Assembly: GCA_037783415.1 (NCBI GenBank)
Contig: JAZGTN010000178.1
Coordinates: 310,001 to 374,000, forward strand
Direction: 5' to 3'
DNA from: Leptasterias polaris
Lineage: Eukaryota > Echinodermata > Asteroidea > Forcipulatida > Asteriidae
DNA: 64,000 bases
Part shown: positions 11,361-21,699 of the stretch, piece after piece
How positions within the stretch are numbered: position 1 is the stretch's first letter
Layout: every line of letters starts with the position of its first letter
Program-made: the position numbers and the translations under genes
The notes under the pieces: model-generated
Databases searched by the model: none
The model's input: only the letters and a program-made list of their open reading frames with translations
What the model was told of the DNA's origin: nothing

Positions 11361-11954
11361 TTGTAAACAGACAAAGATGTTTGTTTCTACTTGTGCGAGA
11401 TTTATATCTTGTGATTTGTATCCCCATTCTGTATTCTAGAGTATTCCCATCAATTCTTCAACAAGGAGATAGTGCATGCAGTCCATGCCAAATGGGATAT
11501 ATTATGTGCAGTATTCATTAAGTGATTCAAAGTTGCTGGCCCCATAGACCTATGTGCTGATGTTAATCCACCAATACTACTATAGCATAAAATAGCATTA
11601 ACAATAACAGAATGACACAGTCAGTTATGTGAACGGCAAAAGGTCAGCACAAAACGAGTACATACACACACAAGTTTACATTTACCCCATTCAATTCAAA
11701 TAGCCCTAAAATTATAAATTTTGATGAAATAGTTAACGATCCAAAGACACTAATCAGTAAATGCATAATGACGAATATGAATAATCTTCACCAATCCGCA
11801 GTGTGACGTATTGTTCCAAAAATACGAGGGCGCCGCCAACGACGATAAAAAACACTAGTTCAAAATTATAAAAAGGGGCTAGTTTTTCCGATCAAATTTC
11901 AGCAAAACTGCAGCGCAGAATAATTCAAACTTCTAACCAAATAATAACTTTACA
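11361..11954. other. Intergenic, nothing recognised
   Basis: AT-rich sequence. No frame with family features, no RNA gene and no clear repeat were found. Confidence 0.4.
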
Positions 11955-12302
11955 CATAATGCAACAAAAAAGAGTCGAATTTGCTTTAGTGATTTCGTTC
12001 AAGTTGATCTTTAAGTATTTATCTGCAATTTACAAAACCCAACTACCTTGTTTTGTCTACTCAATTGTTGAACAAGACACACTAGTAAGTGTACTTACCA
12101 AACACATCTCCTTCATCACCGGGTTTTGCATAATGCAACAAAAAAGAGTCGAATTTGCTTTAGTGATTTCGTTCAAGTTGATCTTTAAATATTTATCTGC
12201 AATTTACAAAACCCAACTACCTTGTTTTGTCTACTCAATTGTTGAACAAGACACACTAGTAAGTGTACTTACTAAACACATCTCCTTCATCACCGGGTTT
12301 CG
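11955..12302. repeat. Recent 174 bp tandem duplication
   Basis: Copies 11955-12128 and 12129-12302 differ at only a few bases (for example TTTAAGTATT vs TTTAAATATT). The plus-strand frame from 11959 repeats the same 58 residues because 174 is divisible by three. The protein looks like non-coding translation and I do not call it a gene. Confidence 0.9.
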
Positions 12303-13406
12303 GTCTGCTGTAGTGCACTGCCAAAAAGCTTGCCTCTTTAGCCTTTTTAATGCGTTCCTCGTCTGCAACAAAATAAAAAGCGTGCTACTTTAAACAAAAA
12401 TTCATGAAACAAAACATGGAAAATTGGAACGCAATTCATAACACTAACAGGGCTTTACGAATGTTATTCATCTTGTTGCAATGAGATGCTCCATCTTAAG
12501 TTCGATCAGCACTTTTATGAGTCGTGTTTTGGGTGGCTTTTTGCATTCCTTGCAGCGAGTGGCCTTGTCAGCCGCGGCCGTCACAAGTCAAGGAAAACAT
12601 AACAGCACCCACGTTGTAAATCCCAGCCATGCGATACTTCATGATATCATCAGCAGTACCGTTAGACACCGTCTGAAAGGAGTGTCAATCCGAACAGGGG
12701 TCGGTGACTGAGATGCTGGTTTGTACACAAGCAATGGCAGCTTGGTTAATGTCAATGACACTGAAGTCAGGCTAGTGGTCGCCAAAAGTCCTGGACCCAC
12801 AGAGTTGTTTGAAAACATCTGTTCCCCAACTAGCTGGGAGTCCTTTGATGTCTTGCCGTCATGTTTGCGGTTAGAAAATGCGAGATAAGCCCTTGCAAGC
12901 CCTCTTAATATAAGTGATTTATTACTTGTGCCGGTCACGACTGACAGTCGGCCGAATATACGTTGGGCCGAAACAGGTGCATTGCTGCAAGGTTAAAACA
13001 CTGCATGATGTCACCGGAAAGTTGACAATAGACCAATGTACTCTGCCAAAACATTTCGTCAAAAAATCTCAAAAAATTTCAGTTCCCCATCTGATGAGAT
13101 ATTGCCTATTATCAAGAAAATATCAAATTACCCTGGGTTGGTTCTTTGACAAAAGAAAAATCACCAATAACACCCCTTTAAGAACTTCCACGGCAGTCTT
13201 TGAAAAATCTCTTAGCTTTTGGGCTAACAGCAACTCGTTGAAATCAATCTTGTCTTCGACAGATGGATGACAAAACGGTTTGAAAGGTTGAGATTTGTTT
13301 TATCGAGTATAATAAGGCCCTAATCTCATGGTTCAGACCTTTTGAAAAGGAGTGTACGGAGCTCTGGAATTGCAACCCAATATATTAAGATCTAGTGGAA
13401 TACTTA
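12303..13406. other. Intergenic; possible decayed coding matter, unassigned
   Basis: On the minus strand, short open stretches at 12420-12580 (with CKECKKPPKTRLIK) and 12639-12938 look more peptide-like than their surroundings. They are in different frames and match nothing I know. I find no splice sites that join them, so no gene is called. Confidence 0.25.
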
Positions 13407-13714
13407 GGCCAAATAAAAAAAATATACCAGTTGATCGTCCCCTCCCTCATGCTTTTTTGAGGCCGCATCCTTTTTATTGTTATTTTTAATTTTACACATT
13501 TTCTGTGTATTTTTTATTAAACTTACCAATTTTTTTAAACTTGTAACTACAGAAAGTAAGTGGTGATTTTAAACTGAAGAATTGGTGGCCAGTTTGAATT
13601 AAAATGCTTGGCGGCCACCTTTTGAAAGAAATTTAAAAAAAATTAAAAAGGGCCCTCATCCTCCTCTTTTTGAAAAAACCCAGACGATCAACTGGTATTT
13701 TTGTTTACTTGGCC
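13407..13714. mobile_element. PIF/Harbinger-type MITE, 308 bp, TTA target duplication
   Basis: The ends are inverted over about 33 bp: left GGCCAAATAAAAAAAATATA then CCAGTTGATCGTC, right the complement ending ACTTGGCC. TTA flanks both sides (13404-13406 and 13715-13717), the three-base duplication expected for PIF/Harbinger. There is no coding capacity. Confidence 0.8.
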
Positions 13715-13724
13715 TTATCTCGGG

Positions 13725-14000
13725 GATGATGACATCTTCCCAATATATTAAGTTGCCGTCTTCCCATTATATTTCATCTTAGGATGTCGACACTGAGAAA
13801 GTACGATGTCGACTTCCCGAGATAATTCATCCGGGGATGATAACATCCAAGATAAATTATTTTGGGAAGACAACTTCCTACTTTTAGGATGTCAATTCCA
13901 GCAGAAATACATCTGAAAAATGACATTTTACTTTCAAGGATGTCGTCATACCCATATACTTGGGAAGTGATCATCTTACGTTTATGATGTTGTCCTCGAA
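13725..14000. repeat. Degenerate short repeat built on GGATGTCGAC/GGGAAGTC words
   Basis: About nine imperfect, often self-complementary words (GGATGATGACATC, GGATGTCGACAC, GATGTCGACTTCCC, GGGAAGACAACTTCC, GGGAAGTGATCATC) recur every 20-40 bp. It begins right after the MITE. The array could fold extensively. Confidence 0.6.
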
Positions 14001-14224
14001 CTGTCCCATGCGCGTTTCTATGTCTTAGAAACGGAATATACGAGCATGGTCATAACGAGAACACGGATAACACGAGGTATTGTTTTTCCTATTTGCCAAA
14101 CTATTTATCGGATCGGCGTGCCGCGGCGTGGCATGGCATACAGCTCAAGTCGATCCGAACACCAGAAACATTTCGCTGGTAACCTAAGCTTCACTGCAAC
14201 TTCCTTTGGACACTACTACCAACC

Positions 14225-14440
14225 ATCAAAATCCCCGGTATCCAAGCACGCACGACGGCTCTAAGTGTTCGCTGCATAGCGCTGAAAACGACGTCGGACA
14301 GGACCACTTTGCCCTCGTTAGCCTGACTTTCGATGCCCGTAACTGCCTATATTTGGGATCTGCAGAAAAAAATGTTGGCTGACCCCATCTTTAGTCGTTT
14401 TGCTGCATCCAGCAGCAATACACCTGGTCGGCATTGCTGG
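14225..14440 (-). pseudogene. THAP-like zinc-finger fragment with in-frame stop
   Basis: Minus-strand translation shows VYCCWMQQND, a stop, then WGQPTFFSADPKYRQLR, followed by AKWSCPTSFSALCSEHLEPS then Cys. The spacing W-x2-PT-x4-LCSEHL-x3-C resembles the C-terminal half of a THAP (C2CH) DNA-binding domain, with CC upstream as a possible first Cys pair. THAP domains occur in P-type transposases and in cellular regulators. The stop codon and absence of flanking coding sequence suggest a relic. Identification rests on one motif block, so it is moderate. The rest of 14000-14740 shows nothing else. Confidence 0.42.
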
Positions 14441-14744
14441 AAAAATGCAAGAAAAATCCCCTTTTTGGATAACCAAACGAAACGTACAATCTCACTACTT
14501 GCACGTGTTCGAGGGGAGTCGATGTTCGATCGCGGCGAAGTCTTCCTCGATTGACATCACAAAAAGGGATGGGCGGAGTCACTACCAAACAACTTTATCT
14601 ATTTTTTTTACATATAAATACTGACAAACAATTACTCAAAAATTGTGTTATTGTTAATATACATATACTCTTTTATTAAAAAATAAATAAATCTATTTCC
14701 AGGTGACTTTAACACCTTTAATGTCTGAGGAAATGAGGTGTACA

Positions 14745-16063
14745 AATTTACACCTAAATTTGTTTTCTTTTAGAAGTAGAACTGCATACAACACAGTCTC
14801 GTTTCTTCCTGCCATCATTTTAACCAGGAAAGTGCTAACTTGAAGGGTCGCGTTTGACCAACATGACAGTTGACTGCCAAGCTGTCGAGTCCCTGCAAAA
14901 GGTTCAAGACTACCTTGCCTGGTACCACAAGATCGGATGGATGGTGTGTTTCAGGATAACTTACGGAGGACTGACTTTGTGGTGACCTGGGCTGCGAGCC
15001 TGTGAACAAGTTCCGGGCTCATGTGTACCCCGTGTCGGATTCGTTCAATGAAAAACATAATCCCCATTTGGCGGTCTTTGGTGGCATGCACTGTTTGAAG
15101 CTGAATCGTCCTTTTGACTTTACCATAGAGACTATGAAAGGTTTCGTCCAGGCCGGTACACCCGCAGGAATGATGGTAGCACAATGTATAAAAGTGAGCG
15201 TACTTTAGAAAGTTTGTCACAAGGGGAGTCGTCCTCGACATGTCTGTTGTTGGCGAGGTGGAAAAATCGTAGGATTGTAGTAAATCGGTTACGAGCCATG
15301 GTTGCCGCAGGGGACTTCGTAGAACCTCAGACCTGGACTAATGCATGGAGTAATGAGGCCTTTTGTTGATTCCCATGCAAAGAAGTATAGGGCCACGAAT
15401 GCCATCGTTTCGGATACATTAGTTGGTCTACAAGCACACTGATTTTCTGCACCCTCACACAAAGTTTGATCGCGCATAAAAATTGGTCTCTTCCACCGTC
15501 AACTGCCATATTGCTTCCACAAAAGTACAGTTTGAATATTTGTATGGGTGAGAACCCCTTGAAGTCTCGAGTAGCCTCGGTGTTTACTGTAAATTGCACG
15601 GGCGATTGCTGGGTGTAAGACTTTGCTTCACGCAATCCAAACCGGAATTTTGGTTTCTTGGATGAACGGGATGTCGATGTGGAGGCGATGGGCTCATCAG
15701 TGTTTTCTTCCGACACTGAGGTGAATCATCGTCAGAGGACATGTCGGAACCGCCATTGGCAAAGATTTCGTCCTAAACTTTAGCATTTTGATCAGCCATG
15801 TTCTATTAAATGAAAATTGCGTGGACGCTTTCTGCAATTACTTGCAAAAGGACGTTGGCTTTAACGTTGTTTTGGTGACGCGACTGCATGATGCAGCGAG
15901 CAAATGAGGTCGCAATTTACAGTTGAGAAAATACTGTTGGTGCGTGTGCTATTGAGCCTCCATGGAAAACAAGAGAGAAAGTAGTTCAGTGCCAATAGGA
16001 CTCGGTGGTAACGAAGTGGAAGGCCATTTTTTAGCACTATCTGGATCGGCTGTACTGAAAGGG
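14745..16063 (-). pseudogene. piggyBac-like element, copy A (internally deleted)
   Basis: This is parallel to the plus-strand copy at 17199-26228. On the minus strand it has the 5' terminal sequence CCCTTTCAGTAC (16052-16063), an ATG near 15797, an acidic N-terminus, PIQIFKLYFC, the region equal to PGRSLSPDET (disrupted), and the block read as SPELVHRLAAQV. It then jumps from the leucine-rich block before the second catalytic Asp directly to the C-terminal Cys-rich finger (about 14745-14815). Most of the catalytic core is therefore deleted, and several frameshifts and stops are present. It is useful because it preserves the uninterrupted sequence at the point where copy B was later hit by an insertion. 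Confidence 0.8.
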
Positions 16064-16084
16064 ATATGCCGATATACCCACCTC

Positions 16085-16555
16085 ATTTTCATCATCTGTT
16101 GACTCACCACTATCGTCTTCATATAGCCTAGCAGTCCTCCTCCCCCTCTTCAATTTCATCATCTGTTGATTCACCATTATCGTTTTAATAGCAGCCCCCC
16201 CCCCCCCCTCTCTTCATTTTCATCATCTGTTGACTCACCACTATCGTCTTCATAGCAGCCAACTTCATTTTCATCATCTGTGGATTCACCACTATCGTCT
16301 TCATAGCAGCCCCATCTTAATTTTCATCATCTGTTGGCTCACCACTATCGTCTTCATAGAAGTCCTCCTCCCCTCTTTATTTTCATCATCTGTGGATTCA
16401 CCATTATCGTCTTCATAGCAGCCCCCCTCCCCCTCTTCACTTTCATCATCTGTTGACTCACCATATCGTCTCCATAGCAGTCCTCCACCCCTCTTCATTT
16501 TTATTATCTATTGATTCACCACTATCGTCTTCATAGAAGTCCTTCTCCCTCTCCT
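16085..16555. repeat. ~60 bp minisatellite encoding acidic repeats on the minus strand
   Basis: Seven or eight units based on TTTCATCATCTGTTGACTCA then CCACTATCGTCTTCATAGC, with C-rich spacers of variable length. On the minus strand a unit reads like GESTDDENEEG with YEDD, an acidic Ser/Asp/Glu repeat. Unit length varies and no surrounding gene is visible, so coding is unproven. It begins about 20 bp outside the end of piggyBac copy A. Confidence 0.75.
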
Positions 16556-17198
16556 TCTCCAGACGATCACAAAAGCACTGGACTCATAAATTCTCGACAA
16601 AGAGGTGTCTTTATAGTTGTTTGAGTTGAAAAATTGAAAATTAATTTCTTCAAGCGAATTCGTAGCTGCTCTTACTTGTATGAATAGCAATAATACTAAA
16701 CACTGTATTATTCTATCTGTGCTGGTAAAAAAAGAGGGAGATGACTGTCCTTGTCATACTCCAATCCAGGCACCCACATCCAACGATCCACACGATCTAT
16801 GATCCACACGACTGTGAAACATGATCCACCGCACAAAGAGGCGGTCATATACGCATTACATAGAAAACCTATATTTGGAGAAAGTCCTTTTTGACAATAC
16901 TGTCGACAGTAAAGCCTTAGATTGAGAATGCAAAGAAAATGGGAGCTTACTTTAAAGTACTTTTACTTGACATATCTGCAGGCAGTGTGTCAACGTCTAA
17001 CATACATGTACAACGCCCATGTGTACCTAAGAAGAACATCAAACAATCATGAAGCGATTCCATTTCCTCTTTGTTCTCGTATCCAGATCGTTGTTTTCAT
17101 TTTCAAATCAGGCCTCAACAAACATGTCAATCGGCTGGAACTCAATCGTGTGTACGTCCCGTGTAGTACACAGGTACCGCACGTACCATGCAGTATAA
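16556..17198. other. Intergenic, nothing recognised
   Basis: Contains a short GATCCACACGA repeat (16780-16830) only. Confidence 0.35.
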
Positions 17199-17493
17199 CC
17201 CTTTCAGTACCGCCGTGCCATAGCGGCTCAAAACAACATTCCACTTGGTGACCAATGAGCCCGTATGGCACGGAATTATTAGCACTCTCGGTGACCAATG
17301 AGCCTCTCTGGCACATCGACCAAAAGTAAGTTATAAAAATGTAAATAGCCCCCTCAATCGCCTTTTGTCCATCCCCATGGTAACAAGCTGGCCGCGTGTG
17401 CCCTGAAGCGTCGCAAGTTTAAAAATTTCAGCGGTATCGTTAAGCGTCCCCCCCCCCCCCACGCATTCTTCAGTAAGAGATCATTCTGACAAC

Positions 17494-18322
17494 ATGGCCG
17501 AAGAAAATGATAAAATTTTGGAAGAAATTTTCGCAGACAGTGGTTCAGAAATGTCATCTGACGAGGAATCGCCACTTGAGGACTCGGAGACGTCAGAAGA
17601 CAGTGAGGATACAGAGCCGAGGGCCTCGACATCAACAGCAACATTAACCTGTTCTAAGAAGGGTAAGAAAACCAAAAAAAGCCGAATTTCAGGTGTGGAT
17701 GGCGTGAAGCCAACTGTTACACACGGCGACCGCCTGTTAAATTTACAGCAAACACCGGGGCTACAGAAGACTTCAGTTCGTTCTCCCCCATACAAATCTT
17801 CAAACTGTACTTTTGTGAAGCAGTGTGGCAGATGATGGTACTACTAGAGACTAATCGTTATGCTGAACAAATATTGGGAGCGGGGGCAGAAAATAAGTGT
17901 GCATGGAGACCAACTGATGTACCTGAAATGATGGCATTCGTGGCCCTACTTCTTTGCATGGGAATCAACAAAAGGCCTCGTTACTCCATGCATTGGTCCA
18001 GGTCTGAAATTCTACGAAGTCCCCTGTACTCAGCAACCATGGCTCGTAACAGATTTACTGCAATCCTAAGATTTTTTCACCTCGCCAATAACAGAGATGT
18101 CGAGGGCGACTCTCCCCGTGACAAACTTGCTAAATTACGGCCACTGTTAAACATTGTACTACCATCATTCCTCCGGGTGTACCAGCCGGGACGAAGCCTT
18201 TCACCGGACGAGACGATGGTCAAATTCAAAGGACGGGTGAGCTTCAAGCAATACATGCCAAGAAAAGCCGCAAAATGGGGATTGAAATCTTTCTCATTGA
18301 ACGAATCCGACACAGGGTACAC
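17494..18322 (+). pseudogene. piggyBac transposase, N-terminal part
   Basis: The ATG at 17494 opens an acidic Ser/Asp/Glu-rich N-terminus, usual in PGBD-type transposases. A frameshift in an A-rich stretch near 17670-17700 moves the frame; homology then runs through PIQIFKLYFCEAVWQMM, WRPTDVPEMMAFVALLL, MARNRFTAILRFFHLANN and PGRSLSPDETMVKFKGR to FSLNESDTGYT. It stops dead at 18322 where the inserted element begins. The DDE_Tnp_1_7 fold is clear. The position of the first catalytic acid reads Glu (NES) here, a substitution also seen in other degenerate piggyBac proteins as far as I recall. Confidence 0.88.
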
Positions 18323-18424
18323 CCCAGCTAGCCAATTAACGTTTTTTAAACGTTAAAAAAACGTTTGCATTTGGTCAAAAAAAACGTTTCAATATTTCTG
18401 TGGAGTTTTTTATGGGTTTTAAAA

Positions 18425-18700
18425 ACGTTTCCATGTAACGTTTTAAAAACGTGAATATAACGTGAAAATAACTATGTTTAATTTCTTTAATCTTGTATGA
18501 TGTTTCGAATACGTTTTAAAAACATTTTTAACACGTTTAAATGGGGTTTTTTATACGTTAGTAACGTTTCCATGTAACGTTTTAAAAACGTGAATATAAC
18601 GTGAAAATAACTATGTTTATTTTTTTTAGTCTTGTAAGATGTTTCAAAAACGTTTTAAAATCATATTATAAACGTTTAAAAGGGTTTTTATACGTTACTC
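18425..18700. repeat. Left sub-terminal ~140 bp tandem repeat
   Basis: GTTTCCATGTAACGTTTTAA and the following ~35 bases occur at 18427 and again at 18566, with a weaker third unit after that. The right end (23750-24120) has its own ~220 bp repeat of TTATTTTAACGTT and GACGTTTTAAAAACG. Sub-terminal arrays of this sort often bind transposase. Confidence 0.7.
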
Positions 18701-19330
18701 ACAACCTGTTAAAAACCTCTTAGTGACGTGAAAATAACTTATTGGTCTTTGCTTGAAAGACTTTCACTGTTTACTCGTTTTTATGTTTAACTATAGGTTT
18801 TGATGTAGCTTTTTTTTAAATTGGGAACTTAGTGTTTTAAAATGTTGACAAATCGTTACATTACTCAAGATAGAGTAAATAATCACTTCACAAGACTGAA
18901 TTTGTGCATGCTATTCATTTATTTTCCCACCAAATGATACAAATAGACAACCTTGAAAAAGTTCAATGGAGAGCAGCCAGATTTGTTAAAAGCGATTACC
19001 GTAAGACCAGTAGTGTAACTGAAATGCTACAGGACCTCAAATGGGGTATCCAAAACAATACCGATCTTGAACTCACTCCCGCCACAAGTTTAATCAGCCC
19101 CTGACGCCTATAATTTAAAGTGACTCCTTGACAAAAATGAATTTTAAGTAGGAGCTTGCATGCATGCATGAGTGTGTGCACGTTTATAGCCCAGTGGCGG
19201 CGGTTTGTGCAGTAAGGACAAGACAAGTTTATTGTGTATACTTATGGCAATTGTGATAAAACTAAATGACAATTAAGTTCCTTTTAGTTTCAAAAATCAA
19301 TGTAAACAGCGAGAATTAAAAAAGTGTACA

Positions 19331-19633
19331 TTGCCTTGGATTAATTGGACGAGTTGGTCTATAAAAAGCGTTTGTAACCGTTTGTTATAAAATGCACATG
19401 GTTAGAAAAACGTTTAAAAAGTAGAATATAATGATCCACACAAATATGCCTCGAAATTGCGTCGGCCATTCGACCGTGTTAGTTTACGATGTAAAAGGAA
19501 AACCACGCAATTTCGAGGCATATTTGTGTGGATCATTGTATTCTACTTTTTAAACGTCTTTCTAAACATATGCATTTTATAACAAACGGTTACAAACGCT
19601 TTTTATTAGACCAACTCGCCCGATCCGAGGCAA
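19331..19633. repeat. Long palindrome (about 120 bp arms) inside the nested element
   Basis: The left arm TTGCCTTGGATTAATTGGAC... to ...CCTCGAAATTGCGT (19331-19463) is inverted in 19500-19633 with few mismatches; the loop is about 40 bp. The arms carry GATCCACACAAATATGCCTC, a sequence I associate with a palindromic MITE common in marine invertebrates. Confidence 0.85.
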
Positions 19634-19644
19634 CGTGTCCCTTT

Positions 19645-19737
19645 AACAACGCTTTGCTGCTGTACTAAAGGTGTGGGGGAGTTGTTGAATGTCAACTCCC
19701 CATACATTGAGCACTGTGGCAATAGCAAAGCGTTGTT
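19645..19737. repeat. Second nested hairpin
   Basis: Outer arms AACAACGCTTTGCT (19645-19658) and AGCAAAGCGTTGTT (19724-19737). Inner arms GGGAGTTG (19677-19684) and CAACTCCC (19693-19700). Confidence 0.75.
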
Positions 19738-19884
19738 ATTTGAGATAAACCACGCCACTAGAAAAACCAGCATGCCAGTCAAATGGCACAACACAAAAGT
19801 GTTGTTGCACTATACACGAATGGAATAATTGGAATGATCGACTTTTGAAACTAAAAGGATTGTGCTTGTTAATTTAAACGGGTT

Positions 19885-19947
19885 TTAATCATCTTCTTCG
19901 ACATCTGGTGCATTACCGACATCTCCGCCATCGTTTTCTTCAACTTC
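19885..19947 (-). other. Possible 3'-terminal coding exon, acidic tail
   Basis: On the minus strand, TTTTACAG precedes 21 codons in phase 0 that read EVEENDGGDVGNAPDVEEDD then TAA. The composition is unlike random AT-rich sequence. Function unknown. The acceptor pyrimidine tract is weak. Confidence 0.35.
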
Positions 19948-20384
19948 CTGTAAAATGATCCATTCATTAACATAGGTTAAGGTGTGGCCAAAAGATAGTA
20001 AATAAAATATACTGTTAATTTATCAATCAATTTTAGGGGGACACCTTTCACCCATTTCAGTCTTCTCAGGTGAAGCAGCTCACTATAGCGAGAATCAATA
20101 TTCAGAACTTGACCATATCGTTAAAAGTTGTTGTTATTCCGAAATCAAGAAAATCAAAGTATTTAATCTATTCAGGCTTTTTACATTTCTTAACAGTCAT
20201 GGTTAAGGATTTATTACAATTATGAACATGAATGTGCCTTCCTTCTTCAAAGTTCAATTTATAATCCATAAATTGTCCTTTATGTTGTATTTATACAGCT
20301 AGCTTTGGCATGGGGCGATCATATTATGAACGTCATATTAGGCATGTTCGGTACTCATTTTGGTATGAAATAGAAAGAAGAGTA

Positions 20385-20910
20385 TCATAACTTATCCACT
20401 GGTACCGAAATCATATGTATTGGAAGAGAAATCTTGTGAGAGGTGGCGGAGGGATAGGGCGTTGTGTTGCATGTTCCCCGAAAATGACCCCGGTAGAGGA
20501 GGGCTATATAATAGACTGAAAAGGCAACTATATTGTGTATAAAAATGAAATTATTGCATTCACTGGGTGTCATCATTCCAGTCTTGAAACATAAAGAATA
20601 AAAAAGGCTTATAACAATTGGGTTATTTGATTAAAGTACAGGTAATAATGTCCCCTGATTGCATGGATAGAAGGACACTTACTGTCAGTGTTCTGGCCTG
20701 GATGGTGATGGCGTGGTTCCTGAGTGGGCACATCTTAGCTGAGTACTTGATGACGTGGTGGAGGCGGAGAAATCTTGCCGTTCAAATGAGCGTGATGATG
20801 AGGTGGAAGCAACTGAGTGTAAAACAAGGGTTGTATAATACACAGAAAAGACAATTATTGTTGTGTATAAAACAAAATTATTGCATTTACTGGACGTCAT
20901 TCAGGGCTCA
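20385..20910. repeat. Tandem-duplicated ~300 bp segment
   Basis: 20480-20595 and 20820-20910 match, with GTGTATAAAA and AAATTATTGCATT(C/T)ACTGG in the same order. Segments around 20645-20700 and 21165-21225 (GATTGCATGGATA, ACTTACTGTCAG) also recur. The unit includes the possible exons at 20683-20812 and 21215-21358. Confidence 0.6.
20683..20812 (-). other. Possible internal exon (Ser/Thr-rich)
   Basis: Minus strand: TTTTACACTCAG before 20812 and GTAAGT after 20683. The 130 bp are open with STSSSRSFERQDFSASTTSS-type residues. No family recognised; evidence is splice sites and a duplicated copy only. Confidence 0.3.
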
Positions 20911-21214
20911 AATTAACTAAAGGCAAATGACTTCCATGTCCCACCTAATTGCCTAGCCCTCAATTTCTGGCTTGTTTTTACTCCATTCAAAAGCACCTAT
21001 TAATTGCTTTCTAGAAAGTTGGTGCCCCTTTCAAATTGCCTTAAATTGCAGTGCCCTCTTCATTTCTTAATTGTTGAGGCCTGGTTTCATTACTCCCGTC
21101 CGTTAATCGTACATGATCAAAAAAGGCTTATACAAACATAAAGGTTACTTTATATAAATCGGGTATGTCTCCTGATTGAGGCACGTATGTGATTGCATGG
21201 ATAATGGAACTTAC

Positions 21215-21358
21215 TGTCAGCGTCTTCCTCGCTGGTGATGGGGCAGTTGGCAAGTTGATTTGGTACATCAGCCACATAGGCCTACTGGGTCGCGATTTCT
21301 GTTGCGATTGCAATAGCTTTCTTGGACTACACTTCGGCTTCTGTGTTAGTTGTTGGCA
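21215..21358 (-). other. Possible internal exon, paralogous to the previous one
   Basis: Minus strand: TTTGTATTTATTCAG before 21358, and GACA then GTAAGT after 21215, the same end as the exon at 20683. It is open over 144 bp in one frame. Further hints upstream are an acidic stretch at 21660-21700 (DIDSDADGESEGDY) and a donor at about 21970. I cannot assemble a protein. Confidence 0.3.
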
Positions 21359-21699
21359 CTGAATAAATACAAAAACAAAAAACACATTACATATAATGAA
21401 ACCAACAATCTGAGCAATGGAAAATATTTAAGATAATAGAGGGTGTGTAGGGGCAATTTGCTATTTTTGGGGGGAGTCTTCTCGTCTCCTGTGTATGCCC
21501 TAATCATGTGTGTCAATGTGACATGCGTCCCAAATTGCATTATCAGAACTAGGCCATCATGTATCTACCAGACCACTGATAATTAAAACTTCCATGAATT
21601 TGGAGGGAAACAAGTATGCATGTGATATTGATATTGTTTGTCCTTATCCATAATCACCTTCTGATTCCCCATCAGCGTCACTATCGATATCCTCAACAA

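Noticed and set aside
11959..12393. 144-codon frame with a duplicated 58-residue block
   Set aside because: The repetition is the 174 bp DNA duplication in a multiple of three; residues look non-coding.
12639..12938. 99-codon minus-strand frame
   Set aside because: No family match, no clean splice sites, and the adjoining peptide-like piece is in another frame.
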